A stretch of 64,000 nt of DNA, from contig NZ_JASCRY010000002.1 in assembly GCF_030010375.1 (NCBI RefSeq), forward strand, positions 248,001-312,000, written 5' to 3'. The DNA comes from Flavobacterium yafengii (GTDB lineage: Bacteria > Bacteroidota > Bacteroidia > Flavobacteriales > Flavobacteriaceae). The notes under the pieces were generated by a model. That model was not told the DNA's origin and made no database searches. It saw only the letters and a program-made list of their open reading frames with translations. Numbering within the stretch: the first letter of the stretch is position 1; the number at the start of each line of letters is the position of its first letter. The translations under genes and the position numbers were made by a program. Positions 19,092 to 29,100 of the stretch are shown here, in pieces.

Positions 19092-19391
19092 TTATTGCTT
19101 TTTTTCCAAAATAGTTTTAATGATTTCCTCTTTGGATACCACACCGGATTGTCTCCATAACTGCTTTCCGTTTTGGAACAAAATCATCGTTGGAACACCT
19201 CGAACCTGATACAGACTTGAAATTTGCTGGTTTTTGTCCACATCAATTTTGATGATGGAAACGTTATCACCTAAGCTGTCTTTTACTTCTCTCAAAATGG
19301 GACTGAGCATTTTGCAAGGTCCGCACCATGTGGCAAAAAAGTCTACTAAGACTGGTTTGTCTGAATTGATAATCGTAGCGAAATTATTCAT
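19092..19391 (-). CDS. Thioredoxin
   Basis: A 99-aa thioredoxin with the redox motif FFATWCGPCKMLSP near residue 22 and the cis-Pro loop RGVPTMILF. The frame is open further upstream to 19484, but ATG 19391 (MNNFATIINSDKPVLVDFFA) is the proper start: it overlaps the stop of the preceding small membrane protein gene by 8 bp, a sign of translational coupling. It is the last gene of sulfur operon I and could reduce persulfide or disulfide intermediates made by its neighbours. Confidence 0.92.
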   Translation of the reverse strand: MNNFATIINSDKPVLVDFFATWCGPCKMLSPILREVKDSLGDNVSIIKIDVDKNQQISSLYQVRGVPTMILFQNGKQLWRQSGVVSKEEIIKTILEKKQ

Positions 19392-19590
19392 CTTTATTGT
19401 ATTTATTGTTAGGAATAGTACAACCATTAGAACCACAACCCAAATTAAAAATGACTTGAATGAAGAAAAATAGTCCAAAACCAATGAACATCCAATCTTT
19501 TAAAATATAGGCTTGAGCAAATAAAAATAAGGCAAACACCAGACGAACCCAGCGCATAAGATGCCAATTTGTAAATATTAATGCTTTCAT
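19384..19590 (-). CDS. Small DUF2892-like membrane protein
   Basis: A 68-aa protein with two hydrophobic segments (about 12-29 and 33-50) and a C-terminal CGSNGCTIPNN containing two Cys. It starts MKALIFTNWHLMRWVRLVFA. Small DUF2892-type proteins are often found beside rhodanese genes. It overlaps the thioredoxin start by 8 bp and follows the methyltransferase gene by 25 bp, so it belongs to sulfur operon I. The Cys pair could be a redox or metal site; this is inference. Confidence 0.7.
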   Translation of the reverse strand: MKALIFTNWHLMRWVRLVFALFLFAQAYILKDWMFIGFGLFFFIQVIFNLGCGSNGCTIPNNKYNKDE

Positions 19591-19615
19591 TTTTTTCGAA
19601 AAAAAGAATTTAGTT

Positions 19616-20452
19616 TTACGGATTTATTTTTTTGATTTTATACTTCTCATCATAAGAAATAACGTCTTGCAATACTTCGATTGCAATTTCATTTTTACTG
19701 ACAATTAATACTTCAGCAAAGTTACTGCTGATGCTTACATTTAATACACAGTCAATTCCTGCCAATTTTTTTGTGATGGTTTCCATACAGTCGCTGCACG
19801 TAATTCCATAAAATTCATATAAATTCACAACAACTTGATTGTTCTTTTTTAATTCGAAAAACAATTCAGAATTCGCTCTTGGTGCAATTGAATTTTCAGA
19901 AACATCCATTTTCAAAAAGTCAAAAGCGGCTGTAAAAAGCAGTTCATATTCTTCTTTGCTTCCGCCAAAAGGAGGACCAGATTCAAACATTCTATTGAAC
20001 AATAATCCCGCCAAAATTCCTTCATCAGCCAAAAGTTGATGCATTTTCCAAACGTATTTTTGACGCATTGTTGGAGGCAAAGCACAGAAAAAAGTTTGCT
20101 CAAGAACCAAATCATAGTTCCCTTTATGTTCAAAGAAATCACCCAGTATAATTTGAATATTAGGATTGTTTTTGAACTTTTCTTTTAAAACTGCCATAGG
20201 TGTTGGCGCAATATCTATAACGGTTAGGTTTGTAAAACCTTGTTCCAAAAGATATTCAGCTTCATAACTGTTGCCACAACCAGGAATCAAAATACCGCAA
20301 TTTTTATTGGCAATCGTATCTACATATGTTTGTATGGGCGGCGATACCTTGCCTAAATCCCACCCAGTAGTTTTGGCCTCGTATTGCGATTCCCAATAGG
20401 ATGCGTCTAGCGGTTTATCGCAGGAAACGACACAACATTTTAACTCAGACAT
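19616..20452 (-). CDS. TPMT-family methyltransferase fused to a C-terminal heavy-metal-associated domain
   Basis: About 278 aa. Residues 1-205 form a class I SAM methyltransferase of the thiopurine methyltransferase family: YWESQYEAKTTGWDLGKVSPP, GILIPGCGNSYEAEYLLEQGF (SAM loop), FFCALPPTMR and GPPFGGS. Residues about 212-278 form an HMA fold with GITCSDC (Cys 219 and 222), VLNVSIS and a closing beta strand. TPMT relatives methylate thiol, selenium or tellurium compounds; HMA domains bind soft metals. I choose ATG 20452, 1 bp after the previous stop, over 20482. The N-terminus also has a CC-x3-C cluster. Confidence 0.85.
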   Translation of the reverse strand: MSELKCCVVSCDKPLDASYWESQYEAKTTGWDLGKVSPPIQTYVDTIANKNCGILIPGCGNSYEAEYLLEQGFTNLTVIDIAPTPMAVLKEKFKNNPNIQIILGDFFEHKGNYDLVLEQTFFCALPPTMRQKYVWKMHQLLADEGILAGLLFNRMFESGPPFGGSKEEYELLFTAAFDFLKMDVSENSIAPRANSELFFELKKNNQVVVNLYEFYGITCSDCMETITKKLAGIDCVLNVSISSNFAEVLIVSKNEIAIEVLQDVISYDEKYKIKKINP

Positions 20453-20453
20453 T

Positions 20454-20657
20454 TTATGTTTTTTTTCGGGTTGAAATTCCAAACGGGGAATACAATGGAC
20501 AAAAGCTCACAAAACTGGTGATTATAAAAATAATTGCAAATGCTCCTAAAACAAGCGCAAGAGTTCCACCGATAGTATTAGTAAAATACAGTACCGCCAC
20601 AATTGCTGCTAATGCGATACGAATAATTTTGTCTGTTAATCCCATGTTTTTTTTCAT
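20454..20657 (-). CDS. DUF2892 inner-membrane protein (YgaP-type membrane domain)
   Basis: A 67-aa protein starting MKKNMGLTDKIIRIALAAIV, with two membrane helices (about 11-28 and 32-53) and the conserved CPLYSPFGIST ending. This is the membrane half of E. coli YgaP, there fused to a rhodanese. Here it lies directly after an MBL-rhodanese gene (24 bp) and 1 bp before the methyltransferase gene. A role in passing or retaining sulfane sulfur or thiocyanate-like products at the membrane is inferred from family and context. Confidence 0.88.
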   Translation of the reverse strand: MKKNMGLTDKIIRIALAAIVAVLYFTNTIGGTLALVLGAFAIIFIITSFVSFCPLYSPFGISTRKKT

Positions 20658-20681
20658 TGTACACTTTTATTTAGTTGTCAA

Positions 20682-22097
20682 TTATTTCAAAACTTTACTT
20701 TGGCAAACGAAATCTGTTTTTGGAACATCCGTTTTTGCAATAGCACTAAAACCGCCTTCAATTTCGGTAAAATTTCTAAAACCACGAGCTTCCAAAATTG
20801 AAGCTGCAATCATACTGCGGTATCCGCCGGCGCAATGCAAATAAAAATGTTCTTTTGGATTAATATCTTTTATCCATTCGTTGAGAGCCGCTAATGGCTT
20901 ATTGTATGCGTTTTCAATATGTTCCGCGCAATATTCACTTTCTTTGCGAATATCAATTATTTTACTTTCGCCAATTTTTACTGTTGCAGCAAATTGTTCA
21001 GCTGTAATTCTATTTACAGTATCAATTTCTTTTCCGGCTTTTGCCCAAGCATCAAAACCACCCTCCAGATGACCAATCAAGTTATCAAAACCCACACGGC
21101 TTAAACGTGTTACTGTTTCTTCCTCTTGACCCAGTTCACAAACAATTAAAATAGGTTGTTTTACATCGGCAATTAAAGCACCAACCCAAGGAGCGAAATC
21201 GCCATCAATTCCAATGTTTATCGATTGAGGAATAAATCCTTTGGCAAATTCTCCGTTCTTTCGGGTATCTAGAATTAATGCTCCGGTTTCTTCGGCAGCC
21301 ACTTCAAATCCCACTACAGACAGCGCTCGCATTCCTAAATGCAATACGTTTTCAAAACTGTCATATCCTTTTTTATTCATCGCCACATTCATTCCAAAAT
21401 AGGCAGGAGGAGGTAATAAACCTTCGGTTACTTCTTGTATAAATTCGGTTTCAGTCATATTGGCTCGCAACGCATAATTCGTAGCTTTTTGGTCGCCAAT
21501 GGTTGATACAGTTTCCTTACTCATGTTTTTTCCGCAGGCACTTCCTGCACCGTGAGCCGGATACACAATGACATCATCTGCTAAAGTCATCACTTTATCT
21601 CTTAAAGAATGAAATAAAAGCCCCGCTAATTGCTCTTGTGTCATGTGTGCCGCTTTTTGTGCTAAATCCGGTCTTCCCACATCTCCAATAAACAAAGTGT
21701 CTCCGGAGAAAATGGCATGGTCTTTTCCCTTTTCGTCAATCAATAAAAAAGTGGAGCTTTCCATCGTATGTCCAGGCGTGTGCAATACTTTTATTTTGAT
21801 GTTTCCAATGGAGAATTCCTGTCCGTCTTTAGCAGAAATACATTCAAATTCACAAGTTGCATTTGGACCATAAACAATAGGAGCGCCGGTTTCTCTACTC
21901 AAATCAACGTGTCCGGATACAAAATCAGCGTGGAAATGGGTTTCGAAAATGTATTTTAATTTTACGCCATCTCTCTCCAATCGGTCCAGATAGGGTTGGG
22001 TTTCACGTAACGGGTCAATAATGACTGCTTCACCATTTGAGGTTATATAGTAAGCACCTTGGGCTAAACATCCTGTATATATTTGTTCTATTTGCAT
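20682..22097 (-). CDS. Persulfide dioxygenase-type MBL protein with two rhodanese domains (copy 1)
   Basis: A 471-aa protein. The N-terminal metallo-beta-lactamase domain (about 1-240) has ETHFHADFVSGH, HTPGHTMES, FSGDTLFIGDVGRPDL and VYPAHGAGSACG, matching ETHE1-like glutathione persulfide dioxygenases that use mononuclear iron to make sulfite. Rhodanese domain 1 (about 262-360) keeps a Cys in IVCELGQ (Cys 320); domain 2 (about 370-460) has HCAGGYRS (Cys 422). It is first in sulfur operon I, preceded by a Crp/Fnr-like site and a perfect TAnnTTTG box. A paralogue lies at 46068-47486. Confidence 0.93.
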   Translation of the reverse strand: MQIEQIYTGCLAQGAYYITSNGEAVIIDPLRETQPYLDRLERDGVKLKYIFETHFHADFVSGHVDLSRETGAPIVYGPNATCEFECISAKDGQEFSIGNIKIKVLHTPGHTMESSTFLLIDEKGKDHAIFSGDTLFIGDVGRPDLAQKAAHMTQEQLAGLLFHSLRDKVMTLADDVIVYPAHGAGSACGKNMSKETVSTIGDQKATNYALRANMTETEFIQEVTEGLLPPPAYFGMNVAMNKKGYDSFENVLHLGMRALSVVGFEVAAEETGALILDTRKNGEFAKGFIPQSINIGIDGDFAPWVGALIADVKQPILIVCELGQEEETVTRLSRVGFDNLIGHLEGGFDAWAKAGKEIDTVNRITAEQFAATVKIGESKIIDIRKESEYCAEHIENAYNKPLAALNEWIKDINPKEHFYLHCAGGYRSMIAASILEARGFRNFTEIEGGFSAIAKTDVPKTDFVCQSKVLK

Positions 22098-22122
22098 GAT
22101 TGCGTTTTTTAATTTTACAGTA

Positions 22123-22166
22123 CAAATGTACTTCTGTTTTTTAGGATAAACAGTGACAATTGTTAC
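22123..22166 (-). promoter_or_regulatory. Crp/Fnr-like site and -7 box of sulfur operon I
   Basis: Near-palindrome GTGACAATTGTTAC at 22153-22166, then 22 bp, then the minus-strand -7 box TACATTTG (22130-22123), a perfect TAnnTTTG. The ATG of the MBL-rhodanese gene follows 25 bp later. The same 22-bp spacing recurs at four other sulfur promoters. Confidence 0.75.
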
Positions 22167-22176
22167 ATTCCATTTT

Positions 22177-22965
22177 TTAATTGAAGAAAAATTCTTTGAT
22201 AATAATATAAATTCCCATTACTAATACAAACCAACCAAAGATTGGTTTTAGTTTAGTTCCATCTATTTTTTTTGAAAGCTTGATGCCAATAATCATTCCT
22301 ATAAATGCCATACTTGAAATCATCAGTAAAAACGAATAATCTATAGATGTACCAATATATAAATCACCTCCAAAACCGATACTTGAGTTTATAAAGATAA
22401 TCAATAATGAGGTGCCAACGGCTTGTTTCATTGGTAAATTAGCAAAAAATAATAATGCAGGAATGATTAAAAATCCACCTCCGGCTCCTAAAAATCCAGT
22501 TACAATTCCAATTAAAAATCCAATTAGTCCCAGCTGTGTATAATTTGTTTTTGGAGGATTCGGTACTGTTTTTGTTTTGCGTATCATAGCTATTGCCGCA
22601 GCTATCATGAGTACTGAAAAAACAATCATTATCAGGAAATTTTTAGATACTTGGTACGAAGCAATGGAGAAAATTGTTGCCGCTATTTTTGGGAAAATGA
22701 CTTCCCGAATGATCAGTATCGAAAAAACCGAAGGAATGGCAAAGTATAATGCCGATTTAATTTTAAGATTTCCCATTTTATAGTGACTGATACAGCCAAA
22801 TAAAGCTGTAATTCCCACTATAAATAGAGAATAACTGGTAGCAGTTTCTGGATCTATTTTAAAGAGATAAACCAGAATAGGAACAGTAAGTATAGATCCT
22901 CCGCCTCCAATTAATCCTAATGAAAGTCCAATAATTATTGAAGCAAAATAGCCTAAATATTCCAT
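22177..22965 (-). CDS. TauE/SafE-family sulfite exporter (copy 1)
   Basis: About 262 aa with eight or so hydrophobic segments. The conserved GLIGGGGSILTVPILVY lies near the N-terminus and LGAGGGFLIIPALL in the middle; these are the two repeat signatures of the family. I start at MEYLGYFAS (22965), as in the paralogue at 48436, rather than at 22998. TauE/SafE proteins export sulfite or sulfonates. It lies 67 bp after the Crp/Fnr gene, with no Crp-like site of its own, so it is probably co-transcribed with the regulator. Confidence 0.92.
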   Translation of the reverse strand: MEYLGYFASIIIGLSLGLIGGGGSILTVPILVYLFKIDPETATSYSLFIVGITALFGCISHYKMGNLKIKSALYFAIPSVFSILIIREVIFPKIAATIFSIASYQVSKNFLIMIVFSVLMIAAAIAMIRKTKTVPNPPKTNYTQLGLIGFLIGIVTGFLGAGGGFLIIPALLFFANLPMKQAVGTSLLIIFINSSIGFGGDLYIGTSIDYSFLLMISSMAFIGMIIGIKLSKKIDGTKLKPIFGWFVLVMGIYIIIKEFFFN

Positions 22966-23032
22966 CTTAAAATTTTTTGAAGTACCATTTCTATCCATTT
23001 ATTTACAAGAAATGGACTTCATTGAGCTAGTT

Positions 23033-23659
23033 TTATTTTAAAAGTTCAATGTTATTGCGATGTAAGGAAACAATACCGCGTTGTTCCATTTTTTTTAATA
23101 AACGGGAAATTACTTCTCTTGAGGTATTCAACTCAGATGCAATTTCTTGATGGGACAATTTCAATTCTTTACAGCCACAAGCCTCAGCATGGCGTTTTAA
23201 ATAAAATTCCAAGCGCTCGTCCATTGCCCTAAATGCAATACTGTCAATCACTTCTAAGACTTCTTCAAAACGACTGCGATAAGAACCAATCACAAATTCA
23301 TACCAACTGCGGTGCTGCATCATCCACTTATCCATTAATGGAAGCGGAACCATGATTAATTCAACATCCTCAACAACTTTAGCCATTATTTGGCTTTTTT
23401 CGTTTTTGGTGGCACAAATCATAGAAATGGCACAAGCTTGTCCGGGTTGCAAATAATACATGAAAAATTCACCACCATTTTCATCTTCGCGGTAAATCTT
23501 TATTTTCCCGCTGATTACTAAAACAGTGTTTTTGATATACTGCCCAGTTCGTATAATAATATCACCTGTTTGATAGGAATGAATAGTAGCATTGGCTTCT
23601 ATTTCTTTCACTAATTCATTAGAAAATGAAGGGAAAATTTTTTTTACGGAATCAAGCAT
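23033..23659 (-). CDS. Crp/Fnr-family transcriptional regulator
   Basis: A 208-aa regulator with an N-terminal cyclic-nucleotide-binding-like barrel (about 20-125) and a C-terminal winged helix (about 150-208). The recognition helix is NTSREVISRLLKKMEQRG, with the E-x-x-S-R pattern of Fnr-type proteins that read TGA half-sites. It lacks an Fnr N-terminal iron-sulfur Cys cluster but has two spaced Cys pairs (76/82 in GQACAISMIC and 161/163 in EACGCKE). It lies amid the sulfur genes and is the best candidate to bind the five GTGAYAA-type sites. Confidence 0.93.
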   Translation of the reverse strand: MLDSVKKIFPSFSNELVKEIEANATIHSYQTGDIIIRTGQYIKNTVLVISGKIKIYREDENGGEFFMYYLQPGQACAISMICATKNEKSQIMAKVVEDVELIMVPLPLMDKWMMQHRSWYEFVIGSYRSRFEEVLEVIDSIAFRAMDERLEFYLKRHAEACGCKELKLSHQEIASELNTSREVISRLLKKMEQRGIVSLHRNNIELLK

Positions 23660-23946
23660 TTTTGGTCTTTTTTTCTATCGTTTGTATTGTAAAAGTAATC
23701 TAAAAAACTCAAAAAAGGATGGTAATTTTTGGCGTTAAAGAAAATGGCTAGTCCTTTATTGACGCTATATTGTTTACGCATTTCCTATGGATTTAATAGG
23801 CTATTTTTCGTAAAAATACTTGCTAATTTTATAGTTTATTGATAGTTAATGTTTTGCGAAAACGTTTTCTTATGAATATTATCCAATTAACAAATCGTTC
23901 GTTTATTGTTAGCTAAAATCTTTGTATTTTTACAAAAAACATCACT

Positions 23947-24258
23947 ATGAATTTAACACAAGAAGATTGGGTTTCTCAATTTGAAACTGACGAAAACGCA
24001 GTAATTTTAGACGTGAGAACCGAAGCCGAATTTAACGAAGGAATTATAGCCAATGCCATTAATATTGATATTCATTTGGGACAAGGTTTTATCTCTGAAA
24101 TTGAAGCGTTAGACAAAACAAAAAACTATTATGTGTATTGCCGCTCCGGAATGCGAAGTGCAAAAGCCTGTGAAATAATGAATGAGCTGGGTTTTGAAAA
24201 TGCATATAACTTAGTTGGAGGCATTATAGAATGGGATGGCGAAGTAGTTGCTCCATAA
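23947..24258 (+). CDS. Single-domain rhodanese
   Basis: A 103-aa cytoplasmic rhodanese. It has VILDVRTEAEFNEG near residue 20 and the active loop YVYCRSGMRSAKA (Cys about 65), where a six-residue loop starting CRSG is typical of single-domain sulfurtransferases such as GlpE. It is divergent from the Crp/Fnr gene across a 287-bp spacer. No Crp-like site was found in front of it. It is followed at once by its own terminator. Confidence 0.9.
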   Translation: MNLTQEDWVSQFETDENAVILDVRTEAEFNEGIIANAINIDIHLGQGFISEIEALDKTKNYYVYCRSGMRSAKACEIMNELGFENAYNLVGGIIEWDGEVVAP

Positions 24259-24261
24259 AAC

Positions 24262-24292
24262 ACAAAGAGGCTGGTGCCTCTTTGTTTATTTA
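24262..24292 (+). terminator. Terminator after the rhodanese gene
   Basis: Perfect 10-bp stem ACAAAGAGGC/GCCTCTTTGT with a TGGT loop, then TTATTT. It begins 3 bp after the rhodanese stop codon, separating that gene from gapN. Confidence 0.82.
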
Positions 24293-24324
24293 AAATTTAA
24301 ATTAAAAACATAAAATACTTTAGT

Positions 24325-25905
24325 ATGAATGTAATACCAGAAGAATTTCAAATCAGTACTTTATTAAATCAAGATACGTATTTAGTTGATGGAGAATTAA
24401 AAAAATGGACCGGCCAGACCACTCCGGTTTTTTCAACAATTTCATCCACGGAAGAATACGGCCCAACTATTTTAGGTTCAATCCCGTTTATGGGAGAAGC
24501 TGAAGCGCTGGAAGCAGTTAATGCGGCTAGTGCGGCCTATAATAACGGTCAAGGATTATGGCCTACCATGAAAGTTGCGGATCGCATCAAATGCATGGAA
24601 AATTTTGTTACACAAATGAAAACAACCCGTAAAGAAGTTGTTAAATTATTGATGTGGGAAATTGGAAAATCATTAGGCGATTCTGAAAAAGAATTTGACA
24701 GAACCGTAGAATATATCTATGATACAATCGACAGCTTAAAAGAATTAAACAGTCGCAGCGCTCATTTTTCTAAAGTACAAGGAATAAATGCCATGGTTCG
24801 TAGAGGACCGCTTGGTGTTGTTCTATGTCTTGGACCTTATAATTATCCGTTAAATGAGACTTTTTCGTTACTGATTCCTGCTTTGATTATGGGGAATCCA
24901 GTGATTTTTAAACCTGCCAAACACGGTGTTTTATTGATTTCACCTTTATTGGAAGCTTTCAGAAGCAGTTTTCCAAAAGGAGCCATCAATATTGTGTACG
25001 GTCGCGGACGTGAAGTGGCTTCGCCAATAATGAAATCCGGAAAAGTAGATATTTTGGCTTTGATAGGAAACAGTAAATCAGCGATTGCATTACAAGACCA
25101 ACATCCGAATAAAAACAGATTGCGTTTGATATTAGGTTTGGAGGCAAAAAATCCTGCGATAATCCTTCCGGATGCTGATTTAGATTTGGCTATCCAAGAA
25201 TGTATCGCTGGCTCTTTATCGTTCAATGGACAGCGTTGTACGGCTTTGAAAGTGTTGTATGTACATGAGTCTATTGCCGATGAGTTTAACAAACGTTTTG
25301 CTGCCAAAGTGGATGCGTTGGTTTTTGGAAATCCTTGGGATGCATCCGTGTTTCTGACACCTTTACCAGAAAAAGAAAAACCGGCTTACATTCAGGAATT
25401 GATTGATGATGCGACTAGTAAAGGAGCTGCTATAATCAATGAAAAAGGAGGGAAGCATTCGTGTAATTATATTTTTCCGGCAGTTTTATTTCCTATAAAT
25501 AAAGAAATGCGAGTGTATCACGAAGAGCAATTTGGTCCAGTTGTGCCTATTATTTCTTTCAAAGACATTCAAGAGCCTTTGAACGATATGGCCGAATCAA
25601 ATTACGGGCAACAAGTGAGTTTGTTTGGAAAAGACATTAAAACAATTGCACCGCTTATTGATGCTTTGGTAAATTTAGTGTGTAGAGTAAACTTGAACAG
25701 TTCTTGCCAAAGAGGACCGGATGTTTTCCCATTTACTGGGCGAAAAGATTCTGCTGTAGGAACATTGAGTATTCATGATGCCTTGCGTTCATTCTCGATT
25801 AGAACCTTTGTAGCGTCTAAAGACAATGAGTATAACAATGCTATTTTACAGGAATTATTGAGTAGTAAAGAATCTAATTTCATCAATACCGATTATATTT
25901 TGTAA
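24325..25905 (+). CDS. gapN: NADP-dependent glyceraldehyde-3-phosphate dehydrogenase (GapN-type aldehyde dehydrogenase)
   Basis: A 526-aa aldehyde dehydrogenase. [14 protein letters not shown] and FKPAKHG form the cofactor region, [11 protein letters not shown] carries the general-base Glu (273) and [10 protein letters not shown] the catalytic Cys (305). The LGLEAKNP variant, in place of ELGGKNP, and the overall length fit the non-phosphorylating GapN group, which oxidises glyceraldehyde 3-phosphate directly to 3-phosphoglycerate while making NADPH. The last codons (NFINTDYIL and stop) and the following terminator occur a second time at 33268-33352. Confidence 0.88.
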   Translation: MNVIPEEFQISTLLNQDTYLVDGELKKWTGQTTPVFSTISSTEEYGPTILGSIPFMGEAEALEAVNAASAAYNNGQGLWPTMKVADRIKCMENFVTQMKTTRKEVVKLLMWEIGKSLGDSEKEFDRTVEYIYDTIDSLKELNSRSAHFSKVQGINAMVRRGPLGVVLCLGPYNYPLNETFSLLIPALIMGNPVIFKPAKHGVLLISPLLEAFRSSFPKGAINIVYGRGREVASPIMKSGKVDILALIGNSKSAIALQDQHPNKNRLRLILGLEAKNPAIILPDADLDLAIQECIAGSLSFNGQRCTALKVLYVHESIADEFNKRFAAKVDALVFGNPWDASVFLTPLPEKEKPAYIQELIDDATSKGAAIINEKGGKHSCNYIFPAVLFPINKEMRVYHEEQFGPVVPIISFKDIQEPLNDMAESNYGQQVSLFGKDIKTIAPLIDALVNLVCRVNLNSSCQRGPDVFPFTGRKDSAVGTLSIHDALRSFSIRTFVASKDNEYNNAILQELLSSKESNFINTDYIL

Positions 25906-25926
25906 TCTTTTTTAATTAAAAAATTT

Positions 25927-25959
25927 AAGCCGTTTCGTTTTTTCGATACGGCTTTTTTT
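25927..25959 (+). terminator. Terminator of gapN
   Basis: Stem AAGCCGT-TCG with CGA-ACGGCTT (one T-T mismatch) and a T-run to 25959. A diverged copy with a perfect stem lies at 33321-33352. Confidence 0.85.
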
Positions 25960-26028
25960 ATGGGATTCTGGCATGGAATTATTATTCTCTTCTCAGTGAA
26001 ATTTAAATAATAAATAAATAATAAATCC

Positions 26029-26044
26029 TTACGGTAAACCGTAA
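26029..26044. promoter_or_regulatory. Palindrome upstream of the adhesin gene
   Basis: Perfect inverted repeat TTACGGT-AA-ACCGTAA, 96 bp before the adhesin ATG. A related, longer inverted repeat lies at 33428-33467 after porP. It is a candidate operator for the adhesin-porP pair; the binding protein is unknown. Confidence 0.4.
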
Positions 26045-26140
26045 AGTAATGAAGAAGTATTGCATTACATTTGTGGGAATTGTCTTTTTTTCTACATGGA
26101 AATTACATTAAATATGAGGACAATTATTTAAAATACAACT

Positions 26141-29100
26141 ATGAAACAACTTTACAGGATTATTTTTCTTTTTTTCTTAATAATTTCAGTTAATAATTTA
26201 AATGCTAGAATCAATACCCATTATTTAGATAAGGAAAAGAAAATCCTAGGAAAGGATGTCAATGATTTGGCTTTGCCAACTGCGACAATAACTGCAAGTG
26301 CTTCTTCGGTTTGTATTAACGGCACTCAGCCTGTAATAACTTTTACAGGAATAGGGGGAACGGCTCCTTATACATTTACATATAAAATTAATGGTGGACC
26401 TGATGCTAGCATTGTATCTGCAGGAACAGGAGATATTGCTACTTTGAGTGTTCCAACTACAGCAGTCGGAGATTTTATATATACATTGGTAAGTGTTATG
26501 GATAGTTCAAGTCCTTCACAAAGCCAAAACCAAACTGGAACAGTAACGGTTAAAGTTAACGCTTTGCCAGTTGTAGATTTTACATTTACCAATGACAATA
26601 CTTGTTCAGGTACTGCTGTTCAGTTTAATTCAGCCATAGCAGGATTTGGAACTTATACTTATGCTTGGGATTTTGGGGATGGTTTTACATCAACAAGCCA
26701 GAATCCAAGTCATTCGTTTACATCGTTGGGTTGTAGTACAGGTACATTTTCTGTAAAATTAATTGTAACAGATACTAGCGGAGGCTGTTCAGTTTCGACC
26801 TCACATAATGTAACAGTAAAACAAAAACCAGATATAAATTTTAAAGATAATAACAGTTCATTTTCTCCATTTAGTAACTGTCAAAATGCTTCAGCATTAA
26901 ATCCTACTTACACTATATCTGTTGGAAATAGTTCTGTTTCAACTTCCTGCATTACTTCTTATACAATAGATTGGGGAGACGGGAGTTCGACTTCAAATTT
27001 TACTACTTTTCCACAAACACATGCTTACTCTCAATTGGGAGCGTATAATATGATTATCACAGCTCTAGGAACTAACGGATGCAGTAATTCTAAGACTTAT
27101 GTTGTTAAGAATGTTACAAATCCCTCTGGTGGAATTGTAAGTCCGGGTAGTACAACCAATCTATGTGCTCCAACAGTAAATATTGATTTTGCAATTTCAG
27201 CTTGGGGAAATAATTCTATTGGAACTGTTTATGACATTGATTATGGAGATAATTCGGCAATTGTACATCTTACCCAAAGTCAATTAGAAAGTTCTTTGCA
27301 ATATAACGCCACAAATCCTTCCGCATCAGCTAATTATTTGATTCCACATTCATACACAACTACAAGCTGTCCAGGTAGTGAATTTATAGTTAAATTAACG
27401 GTTACGAATGCTTGTGGTTTTACAACAGCTACTGTATCTAATATTAGTGTATTTGTAAAACCAGTTGCAAATTTTACAGTACCGGCAAACGTTTGTTCGA
27501 ATGCAAGTATCTTGTTTACAAATACTACGATATCCGGTTTTAACCAGAATTGCAATCAAGATTCTATTTACACATGGAATTTTGGAGATGGTTCTCCTGA
27601 ACAGCAATCAGTTAAAAATAGTAATCATACGTATACAACTCCTGGAAATTATACCGTGACACTAACAGCTGAAGGATATTGCGGTAAATCTATTAAAACC
27701 CAACCAATTTGTATAGAATCCCCGCTAGTCTCCCAATTTACCGTAGACACAAATTCTGGCTGTGCACCATTAGCGGTAAACGCAACCAATACAACTAACA
27801 TTACCAATGTCTGTACTGCACCAACATATTTATGGAATGTTACTTATACAAATCTAAATTGTGATGTTGTTTCTGCTAATCCAGCATTTACAAACGGCAC
27901 CAATTTAAATTCTGCCAATCCTTCTTTTAATTTTGTTGCCCCAGGGACTTATACCTTAAAATTAACTGTAACAAATTCTTGCGGGAGTACGAGTACTACT
28001 CAAATCATAACTGTAAAAAAGCCCCCAACAGCCATTATAAATGCTATTCCAAATGCTTGTGGTACAGCAACTATTTCACCAACGGCTGTAGTACAAGGAT
28101 GTGCACCAGTTTCCAGTGTCTTAACGTATGCTTGGAGTTTTCCTGGCGGTACTCCAGCAACTGCAAACACTGCAATACCGGGAACAATTACTTATAATAC
28201 TTCGGGAGATTATGAGGTTTCATTAACAGTAACCAATGAATGTGTCATCTCTACAATCGCCACCAAAACATTTTCTGTAAGTAAAAAACCTGTTTTAACT
28301 AATACAGCCTTAACCCAAACTATTTGTTCAGGTTCATCAACTGATTTGGTAAACCTAACTGCTGATACCGCTGGAACCACTTTTTCTTGGACAGCAACAG
28401 CAACATCGGGAATCACCGGTTTTATGACTTCTGGTGTAACGAACACAATTCCCGTTCAAACTATTGCAACAACAAATACATCTGCAGGTACTGTTACTTA
28501 TGCCATTACTCCATCATTAAACGGATGCTCAGGGACAGTTGTGAATTACGTTGTTACGGTAAACCCAGCGCCAAATATTACAACCCAACCAGCTTCAAAT
28601 ACAATTTGTCAAAATGGAACACTTAGTGTTTTATCTGTTATTTTAAATACTTCAGTGGGAGCGCCAACGTATCAATGGTATTCAAATACAAGTAATAATG
28701 CAACTACTGGAACACCGCTTTCTGGAGAAACAAATGCTACTTATGCGCCGCCAAGTACAACAATTGGAACAATTTATTATTATTGTATTATTGCATTGGG
28801 TGGCTCTGGAGGCTGTTCTAGCATAACTTCTGCTATTGCAAATATTACAATCACTGCCGGTGCAACAGTTACGTTACAGCCAACTGCATCACAAAATCTT
28901 TGTATTGGAGGTACTATAGCACCATCATTAACAGTAAGTTATTCTGGCGGAACAGGAATTCCGAGTTATCAATGGTTTTCAAACACAACTAATACGAATA
29001 GTGGCGGAATCCTAATTTCTAGTGCTACCAATTCAAGTTATACACCACCAACTTTCCCAGTAACAGGAGTAAATTATTTCTATGCCGTTATAACATTATC

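Noticed and set aside
19392..19484. N-terminal extension of the thioredoxin frame with a hydrophobic stretch
   Set aside because: It is read out of frame through the small membrane protein gene; ATG 19391 gives a standard thioredoxin.
28387..28626. Frames overlapping the adhesin repeats in other frames
   Set aside because: They are shadows of the Thr/Asn-rich repeats in the adhesin gene.
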